The notes: a model not told the origin generated them from the sequence alone. A stretch of DNA of 64,000 nucleotides from Tolumonas auensis DSM 9187 (GCF_000023065.1 NC_012691.1:1966501-2030500); one strand, 5' to 3'; positions 17,829-26,069 are shown, numbered from the stretch's first letter. Program-made: numbers and translations.

Positions 17829-18107
17829 TTATTGAATCGGGAATTTCTGTTTCTGGTGAAGCACTCGCATGACATAGATATCTGCATCATCAAATCGGTA
17901 AGACACTATCATTGATACCTCCGGGATGATCAGCAGCCGGCCCCTTAGGCCACTACGTCTGACGCCCATCAAGGGCTGCTCCAGCAGATTTTCAACTTTT
18001 GCATCTATTATTTCGTCCGTCTTTTCGGCTGCAACAGGGTTAAACTCATAAAGAAACTCAAAAATTTTTTCCCGATCATTCAGAGCTTCTTCTTCCCAAT
18101 AAATCAT
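17829..18107 (-). CDS. RelE/ParE-family toxin
   Basis: This 92-aa toxin has the ParE/RelE fold pattern: an N-terminal helical pair (YWEEEALNDREKIFEFLYEFNPVAA), a central RRSGLRGRLL turn, and the terminal strand pair IVSYRFDDADIYVMRVLHQKQKFP. It probably inhibits gyrase (ParE-type) or cleaves mRNA on the ribosome (RelE-type); the sequence alone does not decide. The antitoxin gene is immediately upstream, ending three bases before this start. A 34-base relic of a homologous toxin gene lies at 20216-20249. Confidence 0.88.
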   Translation of the reverse strand: MIYWEEEALNDREKIFEFLYEFNPVAAEKTDEIIDAKVENLLEQPLMGVRRSGLRGRLLIIPEVSMIVSYRFDDADIYVMRVLHQKQKFPIQ

Positions 18108-18110
18108 GGC

Positions 18111-18389
18111 TTAGCCTCTGCTGCGAATTTTTGCTTTACGTTCTGCCATTCGTTTTTGAGCTTGTTCATGCGTTAGAAACACAGCGTTTCCTGAATCCAG
18201 TTTTTCAAACGCCATATTCACTTGCTCTGTTAGCCATGCATCGTGTGCCATGATTTTTCTTTGTTCGTCAGCGAGTTGTTCTGTTAACTGACGGCAGGCA
18301 TCACTTAATGTACGCCCCTGGCTTTCAGCCATAAGCTGTGCCAGATGTTTCGTTTCTTCATCAATACGAAATTGAATTCTGGTATCCAT
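18111..18389 (-). CDS. RelB/DinJ-like ribbon-helix-helix antitoxin
   Basis: This 92-aa protein has an N-terminal RHH-like DNA-binding segment (TRIQFRIDEETKHLAQLMAE ... GRTLSDACRQL). A charged C-terminal tail would neutralise the toxin. It precedes the toxin gene on the same strand, the standard type II order, and should repress its own promoter in the 18390-18500 region. I found no clear operator there. Confidence 0.85.
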   Translation of the reverse strand: MDTRIQFRIDEETKHLAQLMAESQGRTLSDACRQLTEQLADEQRKIMAHDAWLTEQVNMAFEKLDSGNAVFLTHEQAQKRMAERKAKIRSRG

Positions 18390-18547
18390 GTACTGTTACC
18401 TCTCGACCATTATTGTCACACAAATGTTAGCACAGCGTATAGTACCCAACAACTGCGGTGCGCTGTTATCAAGGCAAGTAGCAACACCGTCACGATAATG
18501 TGATTTATTGCAAAATCAGTGATACAACTGCAAATAACGGAGAAGAA

Positions 18548-19186
18548 ATGACTAATTTATTGAAAAACTTAGAATGGCGTTATGCTGCCAAGAAAATGGA
18601 CGCATCACACTCGGTCTCAGAAGAAAAAGTTGATTTCATTCTGGAGGCTATCCGCCTGACAGCAAGCTCCAGCGGCCTTCAACCCTATCAGGTTATTGTT
18701 GTTACTAATCCGGAATTAAAGGCACAAATTCAGCCTCACGCCTGGGGACAAAGTCAAATCACCGATTGCTCTCATTTACTTGTTTTTGCCGCATGGGATA
18801 ACTACACGGCAGAGCGGATCAATATGATGTTTGATCTGGTAAATGAAGAACGGGGTTTCATCAATGAAGATTGGGAAAATTATCGCAAGATGATCCTTAG
18901 TAACTACACCAGGCGGGATGCAGAAACTAACTACCAGCATGCTGCACGACAAGCGTACATTGGTTTAGGAACAGCGCTCATAGCTGCCGCCGAAGTTAAA
19001 GTTGACTGTACGCCAATGGAAGGATTTGATCCTGCAAAGGTTGACGACATATTAGGGCTCAGCAAACTTGGTTTACGCTCAGTCATACTGCTTCCTCTCG
19101 GATATCGTGCCACTGAAGGCGACTGGCTGGTTGATCTGAAGAAAGTACGACGTGCAAAAGAAAATTTTGTAATTGAAATGAAGTAG
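18548..19186 (+). CDS. NAD(P)H-dependent nitroreductase-family protein
   Basis: This 212-aa flavin-dependent oxidoreductase of the NfsB/nitroreductase family has an FMN-binding N-terminal region (EWRYAAKKMD) and ASSSGLQPYQVIVVTNPE. A mid region (HAARQAYIGLGTALIAAAE) and a C-terminal dimer segment (LRSVILLPLGYRATEGDWL) follow. The start at 18548 is preferred over 18500 because AACGGAGAAG lies just upstream and the frame before it shows no conserved residues. Substrate could be quinones, nitroaromatics or flavins. It sits among toxin-antitoxin genes and relics in the accessory patch. Confidence 0.88.
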   Translation: MTNLLKNLEWRYAAKKMDASHSVSEEKVDFILEAIRLTASSSGLQPYQVIVVTNPELKAQIQPHAWGQSQITDCSHLLVFAAWDNYTAERINMMFDLVNEERGFINEDWENYRKMILSNYTRRDAETNYQHAARQAYIGLGTALIAAAEVKVDCTPMEGFDPAKVDDILGLSKLGLRSVILLPLGYRATEGDWLVDLKKVRRAKENFVIEMK

Positions 19187-19202
19187 TTACTTCATGATAT
19201 AA

Positions 19203-19252
19203 CGCCAGCACAGGGAATGTGCTCGGTTCACTGGTGAACTGATATTTAGGCA
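19203..19252 (+). pseudogene. Relic of a yqaA (DedA-like) gene
   Basis: Forty-six of 50 bases match positions 21371-21420 inside the intact yqaA gene, without gaps. In that frame the fragment reads through the 'STGNVLGSLVN' segment, then a TGG codon has become TGA. The match ends abruptly on both sides, so it is a small duplicated or left-over piece, not a gene. Confidence 0.8.
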
Positions 19253-19433
19253 TCGTCCGATGGTTTTTATATTATTTATAGCGTTGCATTTAAAAGTACA
19301 TCTGTAAATTCATTGAATAGCCAATTTAATGAGATGCATGGGTGCATTATTGATAATTCTAGGCGTTGTAGTTTTAAAAGTATCACACTGATACTCTGGC
19401 ATTCATTGTGTTAGTTATCGAATGAGTGAAATT

Positions 19434-19456
19434 AAAAAGCCCCCAGGTTATGGGGG
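19434..19456 (-). terminator. Hairpin with T-run on the minus strand
   Basis: On the minus strand CCCCCA-TAACC-TGGGGG is followed by CTTTTTAATTT. It lies downstream of the CusF-like gene and of that gene's own terminator, so it may be a second stop or a relic of a lost gene. Confidence 0.6.
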
Positions 19457-19568
19457 AAAGTGGAGTGTAAAATCAGTGGGTTTGAAAGCGCATTCAGCGA
19501 TATCGGCGTTATTCGCTGATGAATAAATGCACACTAACTTTTACCCCAAAAAGGCAGGATTTAAAGCA

Positions 19569-19593
19569 TAAAAAAGGGGTATTTCAATACCCC
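19569..19593 (-). terminator. Rho-independent terminator of the CusF-like gene
   Basis: On the minus strand GGGGTATTGAAATACCCC is followed directly by six T residues. It lies about 25 bases after the stop codon of the 102-aa gene. Confidence 0.9.
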
Positions 19594-19617
19594 TCTCTTT
19601 TAATCATGCGTCGCCTA

Positions 19618-19926
19618 TTATTGGCTAACCGGTGTTACAAAGCGCGCATCGGCATTGAATGAGTTGGTTGATGTGAATTTAACATCAACAGTCTGGCCGA
19701 CAGCGATATCTTTCAGTACATTGCTACCTGCAGCGGTATACGTGAAAGTGCGTGCTGGCCAGCCCAGTTCAGTGACTGCATTTTGTTGCACAGTGATTTC
19801 CTGTGCGGCTGCATCAACCGCAACCACAGAGCCATGTGCCATATAGGTGTTCACGCTTGCTTGTGATGAGAAAGCTGCCAGTGATAAAGCCGCGACTGCT
19901 GCAAAACGTACGATTGTATTTTTCAT
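19618..19926 (-). CDS. Periplasmic CusF-fold protein lacking the copper ligands
   Basis: This 102-aa protein has a signal peptide (MKNTIVRFAAVAALSLAAFSSQA). The mature domain follows the small beta-barrel pattern of CusF copper chaperones: HGSVVAVDAAAQEITVQQ, then LGWPARTFTYT, then DIAVGQTVDVKF. In CusF the copper site is one His, one Trp and two Met. Here the Trp of GWP is kept, but the Met-Thr-Met positions read Arg-Thr-Phe and the His position is Gln. Copper binding in the usual way is therefore unlikely. The gene is monocistronic with a strong terminator and lies among accessory genes; the function is open. Confidence 0.75.
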   Translation of the reverse strand: MKNTIVRFAAVAALSLAAFSSQASVNTYMAHGSVVAVDAAAQEITVQQNAVTELGWPARTFTYTAAGSNVLKDIAVGQTVDVKFTSTNSFNADARFVTPVSQ

Positions 19927-20324
19927 GTTTTCTACTCCACATAGATTCAGTTCAGAACCAGCCTGCGCTGGATTTATTTTTTGCTTTTGTGAAACGCATC
20001 ACGTTTCGTTGGAGCAAGAATACTTCCGCAATGCCTGGAGATAAATCACGCATTGTTGAATTGACTATGTCTAAAAATGGAACAATCGAAAGTGAACTTT
20101 TTTGAATTTTGATCGTAATGCGAGCAATCCAGATAAAATTGCCATACTAAAACAGTAGGTTATGCAAATATCTCATATCCACGATGGCTCATTTCTAAGT
20201 ATCAGAGTTGTGATTATTGATACCTCTGGGATGCTCAGCAACCGCCCCCCAAGCTGTTATTTTTTACATTCTTAGCTCCAAATGAAAAATGCTAAGGTCA
20301 GCTTTTCATTTCGGAGATTATTTG
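19927..20324. other. Non-coding stretch with a parE relic
   Basis: These 398 bases carry no intact gene. Position 20216-20249 is a relic of a ParE toxin gene, listed separately. A GTTATGC heptamer at 20159-20165 matches the right core of attC/attI sites but has no flanking attC structure. Confidence 0.5.
20216..20249 (-). pseudogene. Relic of a parE toxin gene
   Basis: Thirty of 34 bases match 17911-17944 inside the intact toxin gene. Translated on the minus strand it reads GRLLSIPEVSII, against GRLLIIPEVSMI in the intact toxin. The reading frame is not continued on either side. It shows that a second, related toxin gene was once here. Confidence 0.7.
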
Positions 20325-20471
20325 ATGCCTTCTATTTCAAGAGTGGGAGATGCTCACACCTGTCCTAAAACAGGCCATTCTGTAAATGCGGTAACATCGG
20401 GCTCACCGGATGTCATTATTAATGGGGTCCCTGCTGAACAAGTTTGCCATCTATACGCATATCACGTATAG
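20325..20471 (+). pseudogene. Truncated PAAR-domain protein
   Basis: Forty-eight codons begin MPSISRVGDAHTCPKTGHS and continue with SGSPDVIINGVPA, the canonical first half of a PAAR spike-tip protein of type VI secretion systems. The start has a good ribosome binding site (CGGAGATT). PAAR proteins are normally about 85-100 aa. Here the similarity ends after about residue 40, and the frame closes inside the palindromic promoter region of higBA. The gene was probably cut when that module arrived. No other type VI gene is in the window. Confidence 0.75.
20451..20471. promoter_or_regulatory. Palindromic operator upstream of higBA
   Basis: CTATACG and CGTATAG form a perfect 7-bp inverted repeat around seven bases, ending six bases before the higB start codon. 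This is the expected place for autoregulation by the HigA antitoxin. Confidence 0.6.
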
Positions 20472-20477
20472 TTATCT

Positions 20478-20810
20478 ATGAAAAGTATCTTTGTTGAATC
20501 AACCATTTTTGAAAAGTACCGTGAGTCGTATTTGACTGACGATGAGTTCAGCCTTTTCCAAGCAGAGCTTATGTCTGATCCCAAGAAAGGCGAGGTGATC
20601 CAAGGTACTGGTGGTTTGCGGAAAATTCGAGTCGCAGGTAAAGATAAGGGCAAACGCGGCGGTTCACGTGTTATCTACTACTTTCTCGATGATTTGCAGC
20701 GTTTCTACTTATTGACGATTTACAGTAAAAATGAAATGTCTGACTTAACCGCAGATCAAAAGAAACAGTTAAAAGCGTTTATGGAGGCATGGCGCAATGA
20801 GCAATCGTGA
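20478..20810 (+). CDS. higB-2: HigB-2 type toxin (RelE-superfamily mRNA interferase)
   Basis: This 110-aa toxin closely resembles, from memory, HigB2 of the Vibrio cholerae superintegron. Marker pieces are KSIFVESTIFEKYRESYLTD, IQGTGGLRKIRVAGKDKGKR, GGSRVIYYFLD and FYLLTIYSKNEMSDL. It belongs to the RelE/HigB family that cleaves mRNA at the ribosome. The toxin gene comes first, the order typical for higBA. Its last 14 bases overlap the antitoxin gene. The nearness to V. cholerae sequences suggests recent transfer, probably on a mobile element or cassette. Confidence 0.93.
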   Translation: MKSIFVESTIFEKYRESYLTDDEFSLFQAELMSDPKKGEVIQGTGGLRKIRVAGKDKGKRGGSRVIYYFLDDLQRFYLLTIYSKNEMSDLTADQKKQLKAFMEAWRNEQS

Positions 20811-21111
20811 TTTGTTTGCTGAATTAAGCTCGGCTCTAGTGGAAGCTAAAGAACATTCTGAGGGCAAGCTAACGCTGAAGACTCATCAGTTCACTAATGT
20901 TAGTGAACTCAACATATCTCCTGATGAGATCGTGAATATCCGAGAACGATTTCATATGTCTCGCGGCGTATTCGCTCGCCTACTCCATACATCATCAAGA
21001 ACGCTGGAAAATTGGGAACAAGGCCGTAGTGCACCAAATGGCCAGGCAGTCACATTACTGAAATTAGTTCAACGCCATCCTGAAATCTTAGCTCACATCG
21101 CTGAGCTCTAA
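20797..21111 (+). CDS. higA-2: HigA-2 type antitoxin (XRE helix-turn-helix)
   Basis: This 104-aa antitoxin overlaps higB by 14 bases. A toxin-binding N-terminal region (LFAELSSALVEAKEHSEGKL) is followed by an XRE helix-turn-helix at about 45-95. Key stretches are IVNIRERFHMSRGVFARLL and TLENWEQGRSAPNGQA. It should neutralise HigB and repress the operon through the palindrome at 20451-20471. It closely resembles HigA2 of Vibrio cholerae. Confidence 0.93.
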   Translation: MSNRDLFAELSSALVEAKEHSEGKLTLKTHQFTNVSELNISPDEIVNIRERFHMSRGVFARLLHTSSRTLENWEQGRSAPNGQAVTLLKLVQRHPEILAHIAEL

Positions 21112-21218
21112 ATCAAGTTTATCGTACGCTCACTGTGTAGTCGCCTGATTAAAAGTCAGGGCTGTTATTGATTATCAGGTAGAGAGCCACAGATAATGTT
21201 TACCGTTATCAATAACTA

Positions 21219-21665
21219 ATGGCTGACCATGGAATGATAGAGTTATCGGTTTATGCGGGGTTATTTTTTGTTGCCCTGCTTTCCGCTTCCATCTTGCCGC
21301 TGCAATCAGAAGCGGTATTAGTTGGCTTGTTGCTGAGTGAGACACATCCGGTCTGGTTGTTACTGGCTGTCGCCAGCACAGGGAATGTGCTGGGTTCATT
21401 AGTGAACTGGTATTTAGGCAAATATCTGCAGCATTTCCAGCACCGTCGCTGGTTTCCGGTAAAGCCAGACCAGCTGGACAAAGCCAGCCGCTGGTATCAG
21501 AAATACGGCAAGTGGTCGCTGTTACTGAGCTGGGTGCCGATCATCGGTGATCCCCTCACCGTGATCGCGGGTGTATTACGCGAGCCTTTTGTGCCGTTTC
21601 TGCTGCTGGTGACGGTTGCTAAAGTCTCGCGATACCTGGTGCTGGCCGGGATAACGTTGTATTAG
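21219..21665 (+). CDS. yqaA: YqaA/DedA-type inner membrane protein
   Basis: This 148-aa member of the YqaA branch of the SNARE-associated/DedA family has several membrane segments and the amphipathic family core. Typical pieces are LPLQSEAVLVGLLLSE, ASTGNVLGSLVNWYLGKYL, YQKYGKWSLLLSWVPIIGDPL and AGVLREPF. DedA-family proteins are linked to lipid-carrier recycling and membrane homeostasis; the YqaA branch has no firm role. Fifty bases of this gene are duplicated as a relic at 19203-19252. An in-frame ATG at 21234 is an alternative start. Confidence 0.88.
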   Translation: MADHGMIELSVYAGLFFVALLSASILPLQSEAVLVGLLLSETHPVWLLLAVASTGNVLGSLVNWYLGKYLQHFQHRRWFPVKPDQLDKASRWYQKYGKWSLLLSWVPIIGDPLTVIAGVLREPFVPFLLLVTVAKVSRYLVLAGITLY

Positions 21666-21669
21666 GCTA

Positions 21670-22017
21670 TCAAATGCACCCACCACATGAGCTGCAGCGC
21701 CAGTCGGCTATATTCACGGCCTGATAAAACCAGCGGAAAAATTCTTCTTCTACCGGAATGTCATTGTCGATAAAACACTGGCTCAGCCAGTCGATGTTAT
21801 CAACAATCCACTCGTCTTCTTTAAGCCCCTCTTCCCAATCCGGGTCATCCTCAAACAGGTAACTGAAATTACCGAAGGTGCCCATATCTTTCACCTTGAC
21901 TGACTCCGGTAACGCGAGTTCCTGATCATTAAAACTGATTTGCCAGAAGCCGAGACACATCGTATGGCCTTTGGCACTCCATTCCGCCTGAAATGGGTTT
22001 ACCTCGTTAACAGACAT
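21670..22017 (-). CDS. Hypothetical acidic protein with C-terminal Cys cluster
   Basis: I do not recognise the family. This 115-aa soluble, strongly acidic protein has many Trp, Phe and Asp/Glu residues (FLFEDDPDWEEGLKEDEWIVDN-type composition). It ends in a Cys-rich tail (CSSCGGCI) that could bind metal or form disulfides. It is convergent with yqaA, five bases apart, and divergent from nsrR, sharing the region with the NsrR-like box at 22091. No function can be assigned. Confidence 0.65.
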   Translation of the reverse strand: MSVNEVNPFQAEWSAKGHTMCLGFWQISFNDQELALPESVKVKDMGTFGNFSYLFEDDPDWEEGLKEDEWIVDNIDWLSQCFIDNDIPVEEEFFRWFYQAVNIADWRCSSCGGCI

Positions 22018-22090
22018 CGCAACGTCTCCTGATGTTGTTTTGTTAACGCATTTTTGCCATTTGTTAACATTCTGTTATTGATATCTATCA

Positions 22091-22113
22091 AATATGCATT
22101 AGAAATATCTATT
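22091..22113. promoter_or_regulatory. NsrR-like operator upstream of nsrR
   Basis: AATATGCATT then AGAAATATCTATT resembles the 23-base NsrR palindrome built on AAnATGCATTT half-sites. The left half is good and the right half is imperfect. It lies 71 bases upstream of nsrR and suggests autoregulation. Confidence 0.5.
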
Positions 22114-22184
22114 TTCTGTTGAAGCAGCGCCGCAGCAGGCCGGGTTGTGATATATTTTGGATGTTATTCTGATGAGCGAACTAA

Positions 22185-22649
22185 ATGAAACTAACCACCT
22201 ATACTGATTATGGTCTGCGCACCCTGATGTTCATGGCTTGTTTGTCGCCCGGTGCCCGCAGCAGCGTAGTCGAGATCAGCAACTACTATGACATCTCGCG
22301 TAACCATATGGTGAAAGTGGTCGTTCAGCTGGTTAGTCTTGGTTATCTCAGTTCTGTTCGTGGTAAAAACGGTGGGATCACCCTCGCCCGTTTACCACGC
22401 GATATCCGCATCGGACAGGTGATCCGCGATTTGGAAAGCAATCTGAATGGCGTGGATTGTGGTTCTCCCGGCTGTAAGCTGGTGCCTGTCTGCCGGTTGA
22501 CGAATGCGCTGAAAGTCGGGATGGAGGCTTTTCTGGCGGCGATGGATGAATTTACGCTGTCGGATCTGGTTAACAACGCCGATCAGATCATTGCGATACT
22601 GCAGATCGACGTTGATGCGATTCCTGTTCCCATAAAAAAGGCAGATTAA
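22185..22649 (+). CDS. nsrR: NO-sensing Rrf2-family repressor NsrR
   Basis: This 154-aa protein begins with the NsrR-type winged helix (MKLTTYTDYGLRTLMFMA, then ISRNHMVKVVVQLVSLGYL and VRGKNGGITLAR). The three cluster-ligand cysteines lie in VDCGSPGCKLVPVCRL. NsrR holds an iron-sulfur cluster, and nitric oxide destroys its DNA binding. It is convergent with fpr, three genes from norVW. NsrR-like boxes occur here and in front of norV. Length matches the family (about 141-155 aa). Confidence 0.93.
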   Translation: MKLTTYTDYGLRTLMFMACLSPGARSSVVEISNYYDISRNHMVKVVVQLVSLGYLSSVRGKNGGITLARLPRDIRIGQVIRDLESNLNGVDCGSPGCKLVPVCRLTNALKVGMEAFLAAMDEFTLSDLVNNADQIIAILQIDVDAIPVPIKKAD

Positions 22650-22653
22650 CGCC

Positions 22654-23397
22654 TCACCAGTAATTTTCCATCGTGATCTGCCCGGGCTCCCGGCGCAGAT
22701 TCTTTTTCAGTCCTTTTTGCTGCAATGCCTGTAACGTGTCTTTCACCATTGCCGGATTGCCGCAAATCATGGTCTGGGAATAATCTGGTGAAAGCACCAG
22801 TTCCGCAGCTTCTTCCAGCAGGCCATGATCGAGTAATGCCGGAATCCGGCCGCGCAGCAGATCAGTGCAATCTTCCCGGCTGACAACCGGAATATAGCGG
22901 AACTGCAGAGGCTGCTGAGTCTTGATCGTGTGAATCAGTTCCTGATAAGTCAGATCATTGCGTTCACGAACGCCATGCACCAGTACGATATTTTCAAATC
23001 GCTGAAAGACCTTTCTTTCCGAGAGAATGGACAAAAATGGCCCGATGGCGGTGCCGGTTGCCATCATCCAGAGATCACGGCCTTCCGGTACTTCCGCTAA
23101 AGTCATAAAGCCGCTGGCCTGATGTGATAGCTGTATTTCATCGCCGGGCTGCAGATTAAACAGATAAGGCGACAGACGGCCTTCAGGAATTTTGATCAGA
23201 TAAAACTCATGCTGATCAGCCTTCGGCGCATTCACAAAAGAATAGGCCCGGCTGACCCGTTCGCCGTTGATGATCAGGGAAAGTTTGCCGAACTGCCCCG
23301 CAGCATACGGGGCCAGATCAGCTTTGATTTTGAGGGAAAAGAGCTTGTCACTCCACTGAATGACTTCATACACTTTCCCGTTTACCCAGTCTGTCAT
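22654..23397 (-). CDS. fpr: Ferredoxin/flavodoxin-NADP+ reductase
   Basis: This 247-aa flavoprotein has the FAD motif RAYSFVNAP and the NADP-binding segment MMATGTAIGPFLSIL. The C-terminal MENYW aromatic end is typical for bacterial Fpr. It moves electrons between NADPH and flavodoxin or ferredoxin. It lies 80 bases downstream of norW on the same strand. It may therefore be co-expressed with the NO reductase genes, although fpr usually stands alone and is controlled by oxidative stress regulators in E. coli. Confidence 0.92.
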   Translation of the reverse strand: MTDWVNGKVYEVIQWSDKLFSLKIKADLAPYAAGQFGKLSLIINGERVSRAYSFVNAPKADQHEFYLIKIPEGRLSPYLFNLQPGDEIQLSHQASGFMTLAEVPEGRDLWMMATGTAIGPFLSILSERKVFQRFENIVLVHGVRERNDLTYQELIHTIKTQQPLQFRYIPVVSREDCTDLLRGRIPALLDHGLLEEAAELVLSPDYSQTMICGNPAMVKDTLQALQQKGLKKNLRREPGQITMENYW

Positions 23398-23477
23398 GTG
23401 CGCTCCTTATCCTTCCGAAATAAAAAGCTGCTGCGGTTAAATGCAGCTCAATCTGAAATTCATTTAGTAAAGTATGG

Positions 23478-24623
23478 CTAACTTTCCTTTAACTGCTTGA
23501 TCAAATTCATACTACGACTAATGTGTTGCCCTGCGGTGACAAAACCCACGGTTTTATCCTGCTGCAATGCCTGAGCGGTCAATCCATTTCCGTCCTCATC
23601 CAGCTGCCAGATCAGATCGTCGCTCCGGACATCACCGGCTAACTGAAGCGGATAACTGGTCGTTTTGACATTGACCGGCATCACCGGCCAGCGAATCGCC
23701 GTTGGTGCTCCGGCCAGGGTTTTTGCCAACGCCTGTGCACTGACGGTGATCGGTTGCAGGTAAGGCAGTAACCGGCCGCCGATTTCCGCACAATCCCCTA
23801 ACGCATAAATATGTGGATCGCTGGTCATCAGATAATCGTTCACCACAATGCCGCGATTTACCGTCAGTTCCGCCGCTTTAGCCACGGCGATCCGCGGACG
23901 TAATCCGGCGGCACAAACGATGCTGTCGACAATAATTGATTTGCCATCACGGAATGTTGCCCGCACACCATCAGCCACTTTTTCGACCGATGTCACGGTG
24001 TTCAGCAATTCAAACTGACAGCCCGCCGCCCGCAATACAGTGTGCAGTTTTTCGCTGGCAAACCCCGGCAGTAATGCATTCAGCAAGCTGTCTGCCGGAT
24101 CACAAACGGTCACCTGTTTCCCCGCCAGCAGAAAATCATTCGCCAGTTCACAGCCGATCAAACCGGCACCAATCAATAAAATGCGTTGGCTGATCGCCAG
24201 CTTGTCCTGATGCTGCCGGTATTCCTGCAGACTGTTCAGGGTAATAATTTCATTGGCCGCATTACCACTGACCGGCGGGATCCAGGCCTCGGCACCGACT
24301 GCCAGAACCAGATCACGGTAAGGTAATTCCCGTTCCTGCAGCTGGATGGTTTGCCGCGCTGTATCTATGGCTATCACCGTCTGCTCAGTCAGAATTAGTG
24401 CTTTCAGCTCCTGCGCCAGTTCTCTGGCTGATTTGCGGATCAAATCAGCGGCGGTCTGTCGTTTGCTGACGACATGACTAAGCTGTGGTTTGGCATAGTC
24501 TGCGCCGTCATCCGCGCAGACGATAACCAGAGGAGCTGAGGGTGCAAGCTGGCGATATTGCCGGGCCAGTTGCAGACCTGCATAACCACTCCCCACGATG
24601 ACAACCGGATGATGTGCGCCCAT
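23478..24623 (-). CDS. norW: NADH:flavorubredoxin reductase NorW
   Basis: This 381-aa pyridine nucleotide-disulfide-type reductase has the FAD motif VVIVGSGYAGLQLAR at the N-terminus. The NAD motif is ILLIGAGLIGCELAND, and the second FAD motif is HIYALGDCAEIGG. It passes electrons from NADH to the rubredoxin domain of NorV. The start at 24623 is chosen because GAAGGAGACAACC lies just upstream; the longer frame to 24725 runs into norV and shows no family residues. norV ends 13 bases upstream. Confidence 0.93.
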   Translation of the reverse strand: MGAHHPVVIVGSGYAGLQLARQYRQLAPSAPLVIVCADDGADYAKPQLSHVVSKRQTAADLIRKSARELAQELKALILTEQTVIAIDTARQTIQLQERELPYRDLVLAVGAEAWIPPVSGNAANEIITLNSLQEYRQHQDKLAISQRILLIGAGLIGCELANDFLLAGKQVTVCDPADSLLNALLPGFASEKLHTVLRAAGCQFELLNTVTSVEKVADGVRATFRDGKSIIVDSIVCAAGLRPRIAVAKAAELTVNRGIVVNDYLMTSDPHIYALGDCAEIGGRLLPYLQPITVSAQALAKTLAGAPTAIRWPVMPVNVKTTSYPLQLAGDVRSDDLIWQLDEDGNGLTAQALQQDKTVGFVTAGQHISRSMNLIKQLKES

Positions 24624-24636
24624 GGTTGTCTCCTTC

Positions 24637-26052
24637 TTACGCGGCTTTGGCAGCAGCGTCTGCCACCGGCACAAAGTCATCTTTGCCCATAAAGCAAACC
24701 GGGCAGAGGAAACTTTCCGCGACATTTTCCCAGGCAGTGCCGGCTTCTACGCCCTGATTTGGCTCCCCGGTTTCCGGATCGTAAACCCATGAACAGGTAC
24801 GGCAAACCATGGACGGAAGTTCAGTCGCGACAGTCGTTTGTTTAGCATCATCAGCTGATACACCGCCCAATTGCGCCACCAGATTTTTACCGTAGGCTTC
24901 GCATTCCTGCAGCGCTTCCTGCGTCGGACGCCACTCTACTTTGGTGCCTTCCAGTGTATTAAAACCGCACTCTTTCAAACGCTGAGTAATACGATTCACC
25001 GCACCACCATTCCAGCCATGGCTACCAAATGCAGCGGCAGTCTTACCGGTAAAACGCAGACCCTGGATCTCTTCCAGCAAGGCAGCTACCTGCGGCAGCA
25101 TGACGTTATTAATAGTCGGTGAACCGATCAAAATCGCTTTTGATTTAAATACCTGCGTTAACACATCGTTCTTGTCTGAATTCGCCAGATTGAATTGTTT
25201 AATTGTCACTGTCGGGTCAGCTTTACGAATACCGGATGCGATCGCTTCGGACATTTTGCGGGTACTTTCCCACATGGTGTCGTAAACCAGTGTGATCTGA
25301 TTTTCCTGATAGGAATCGGCCCATTTCAGATACTGTTCGACAATCTGCGCCGGATTATCACGCCAGATGATGCCGTGCGAGGTACAGATCATGTCCAGTG
25401 GCAGATTGAATGACAGCACTTCATGAATTTTCTGCGTAACCAGCTTGCTGAACGGCGTCAGGATGTTGGCGTAATATTTGATGCATTCATTATGCAGTTC
25501 ATTTTGATCAACCAGATCGTTATACAGCTGATCGCTGGCATAGTGCTGACCGAACGCATCGTTACTGAATAACACGGCATCTTCGGTCATGTACGTCATC
25601 ATGCTGTCAGGCCAATGCAGCATTGGCGCTTCAACAAACACCAGCTTTTTACCGTTACCCAGATCCAGCGTGTCGCCAGTTTTTACAACCTGAAAATTCC
25701 AGTCCTGGTGATAGTGACCCTTCAGCGATTTAACGCCATTCGCCGTACAGTAAATCGGTGTACCCGGAATTTTCGCCAGTAATGCTGGCAGTGCACCGCT
25801 ATGATCAATTTCTGCATGGTTGGCAATGATGTAGTCGATTTTCTCCAGCGGAATTTCATTCGCCAGATTCGTCACAAACTCATCGGCATACGGACTCCAC
25901 ACGGTATCAATCAACGCGATCTTCTCTTCTTTGATCAGATAGCTGTTATAGCTGGAACCCTTGTGCGTGGAGTACTCACTGCCGTGAAATTCGCGCAGTT
26001 CCCAATCCTGTTTGCCAACCCAGTAGATATTGTTCTTAACGTGCAGTGTCAT
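24637..26052 (-). CDS. norV: Anaerobic nitric oxide reductase flavorubredoxin
   Basis: This 471-aa NorV has three domains: a metallo-beta-lactamase-like diiron domain (about 1-250) with H79-x-E81-x-D83-H84; a flavodoxin domain (about 253-395) starting [15 protein letters not shown]; and a C-terminal rubredoxin (about 415-462) with CRTC and CPVC iron ligands. It reduces NO to N2O without oxygen, taking electrons from NorW. No norR gene is adjacent, unlike in E. coli. The upstream region instead has two NsrR-like palindromes. Confidence 0.96.
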   Translation of the reverse strand: MTLHVKNNIYWVGKQDWELREFHGSEYSTHKGSSYNSYLIKEEKIALIDTVWSPYADEFVTNLANEIPLEKIDYIIANHAEIDHSGALPALLAKIPGTPIYCTANGVKSLKGHYHQDWNFQVVKTGDTLDLGNGKKLVFVEAPMLHWPDSMMTYMTEDAVLFSNDAFGQHYASDQLYNDLVDQNELHNECIKYYANILTPFSKLVTQKIHEVLSFNLPLDMICTSHGIIWRDNPAQIVEQYLKWADSYQENQITLVYDTMWESTRKMSEAIASGIRKADPTVTIKQFNLANSDKNDVLTQVFKSKAILIGSPTINNVMLPQVAALLEEIQGLRFTGKTAAAFGSHGWNGGAVNRITQRLKECGFNTLEGTKVEWRPTQEALQECEAYGKNLVAQLGGVSADDAKQTTVATELPSMVCRTCSWVYDPETGEPNQGVEAGTAWENVAESFLCPVCFMGKDDFVPVADAAAKAA

Positions 26053-26069
26053 GATTTCATCCTCAACAT

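Larger units (their letters stand above)
19187..19617. other. Non-coding stretch with a yqaA relic and two terminators
   Basis: These 431 bases hold a 50-base yqaA fragment (19203-19252) and a hairpin at 19434-19456, described separately, together with the terminator of the CusF-like gene. I see no intact gene. The rest is AT-rich sequence without recognisable structure. Confidence 0.6.

Noticed and set aside
24624-24725. N-terminal extension of norW into norV
   Set aside because: The FAD motif starts right after 24623, which has a strong ribosome binding site.
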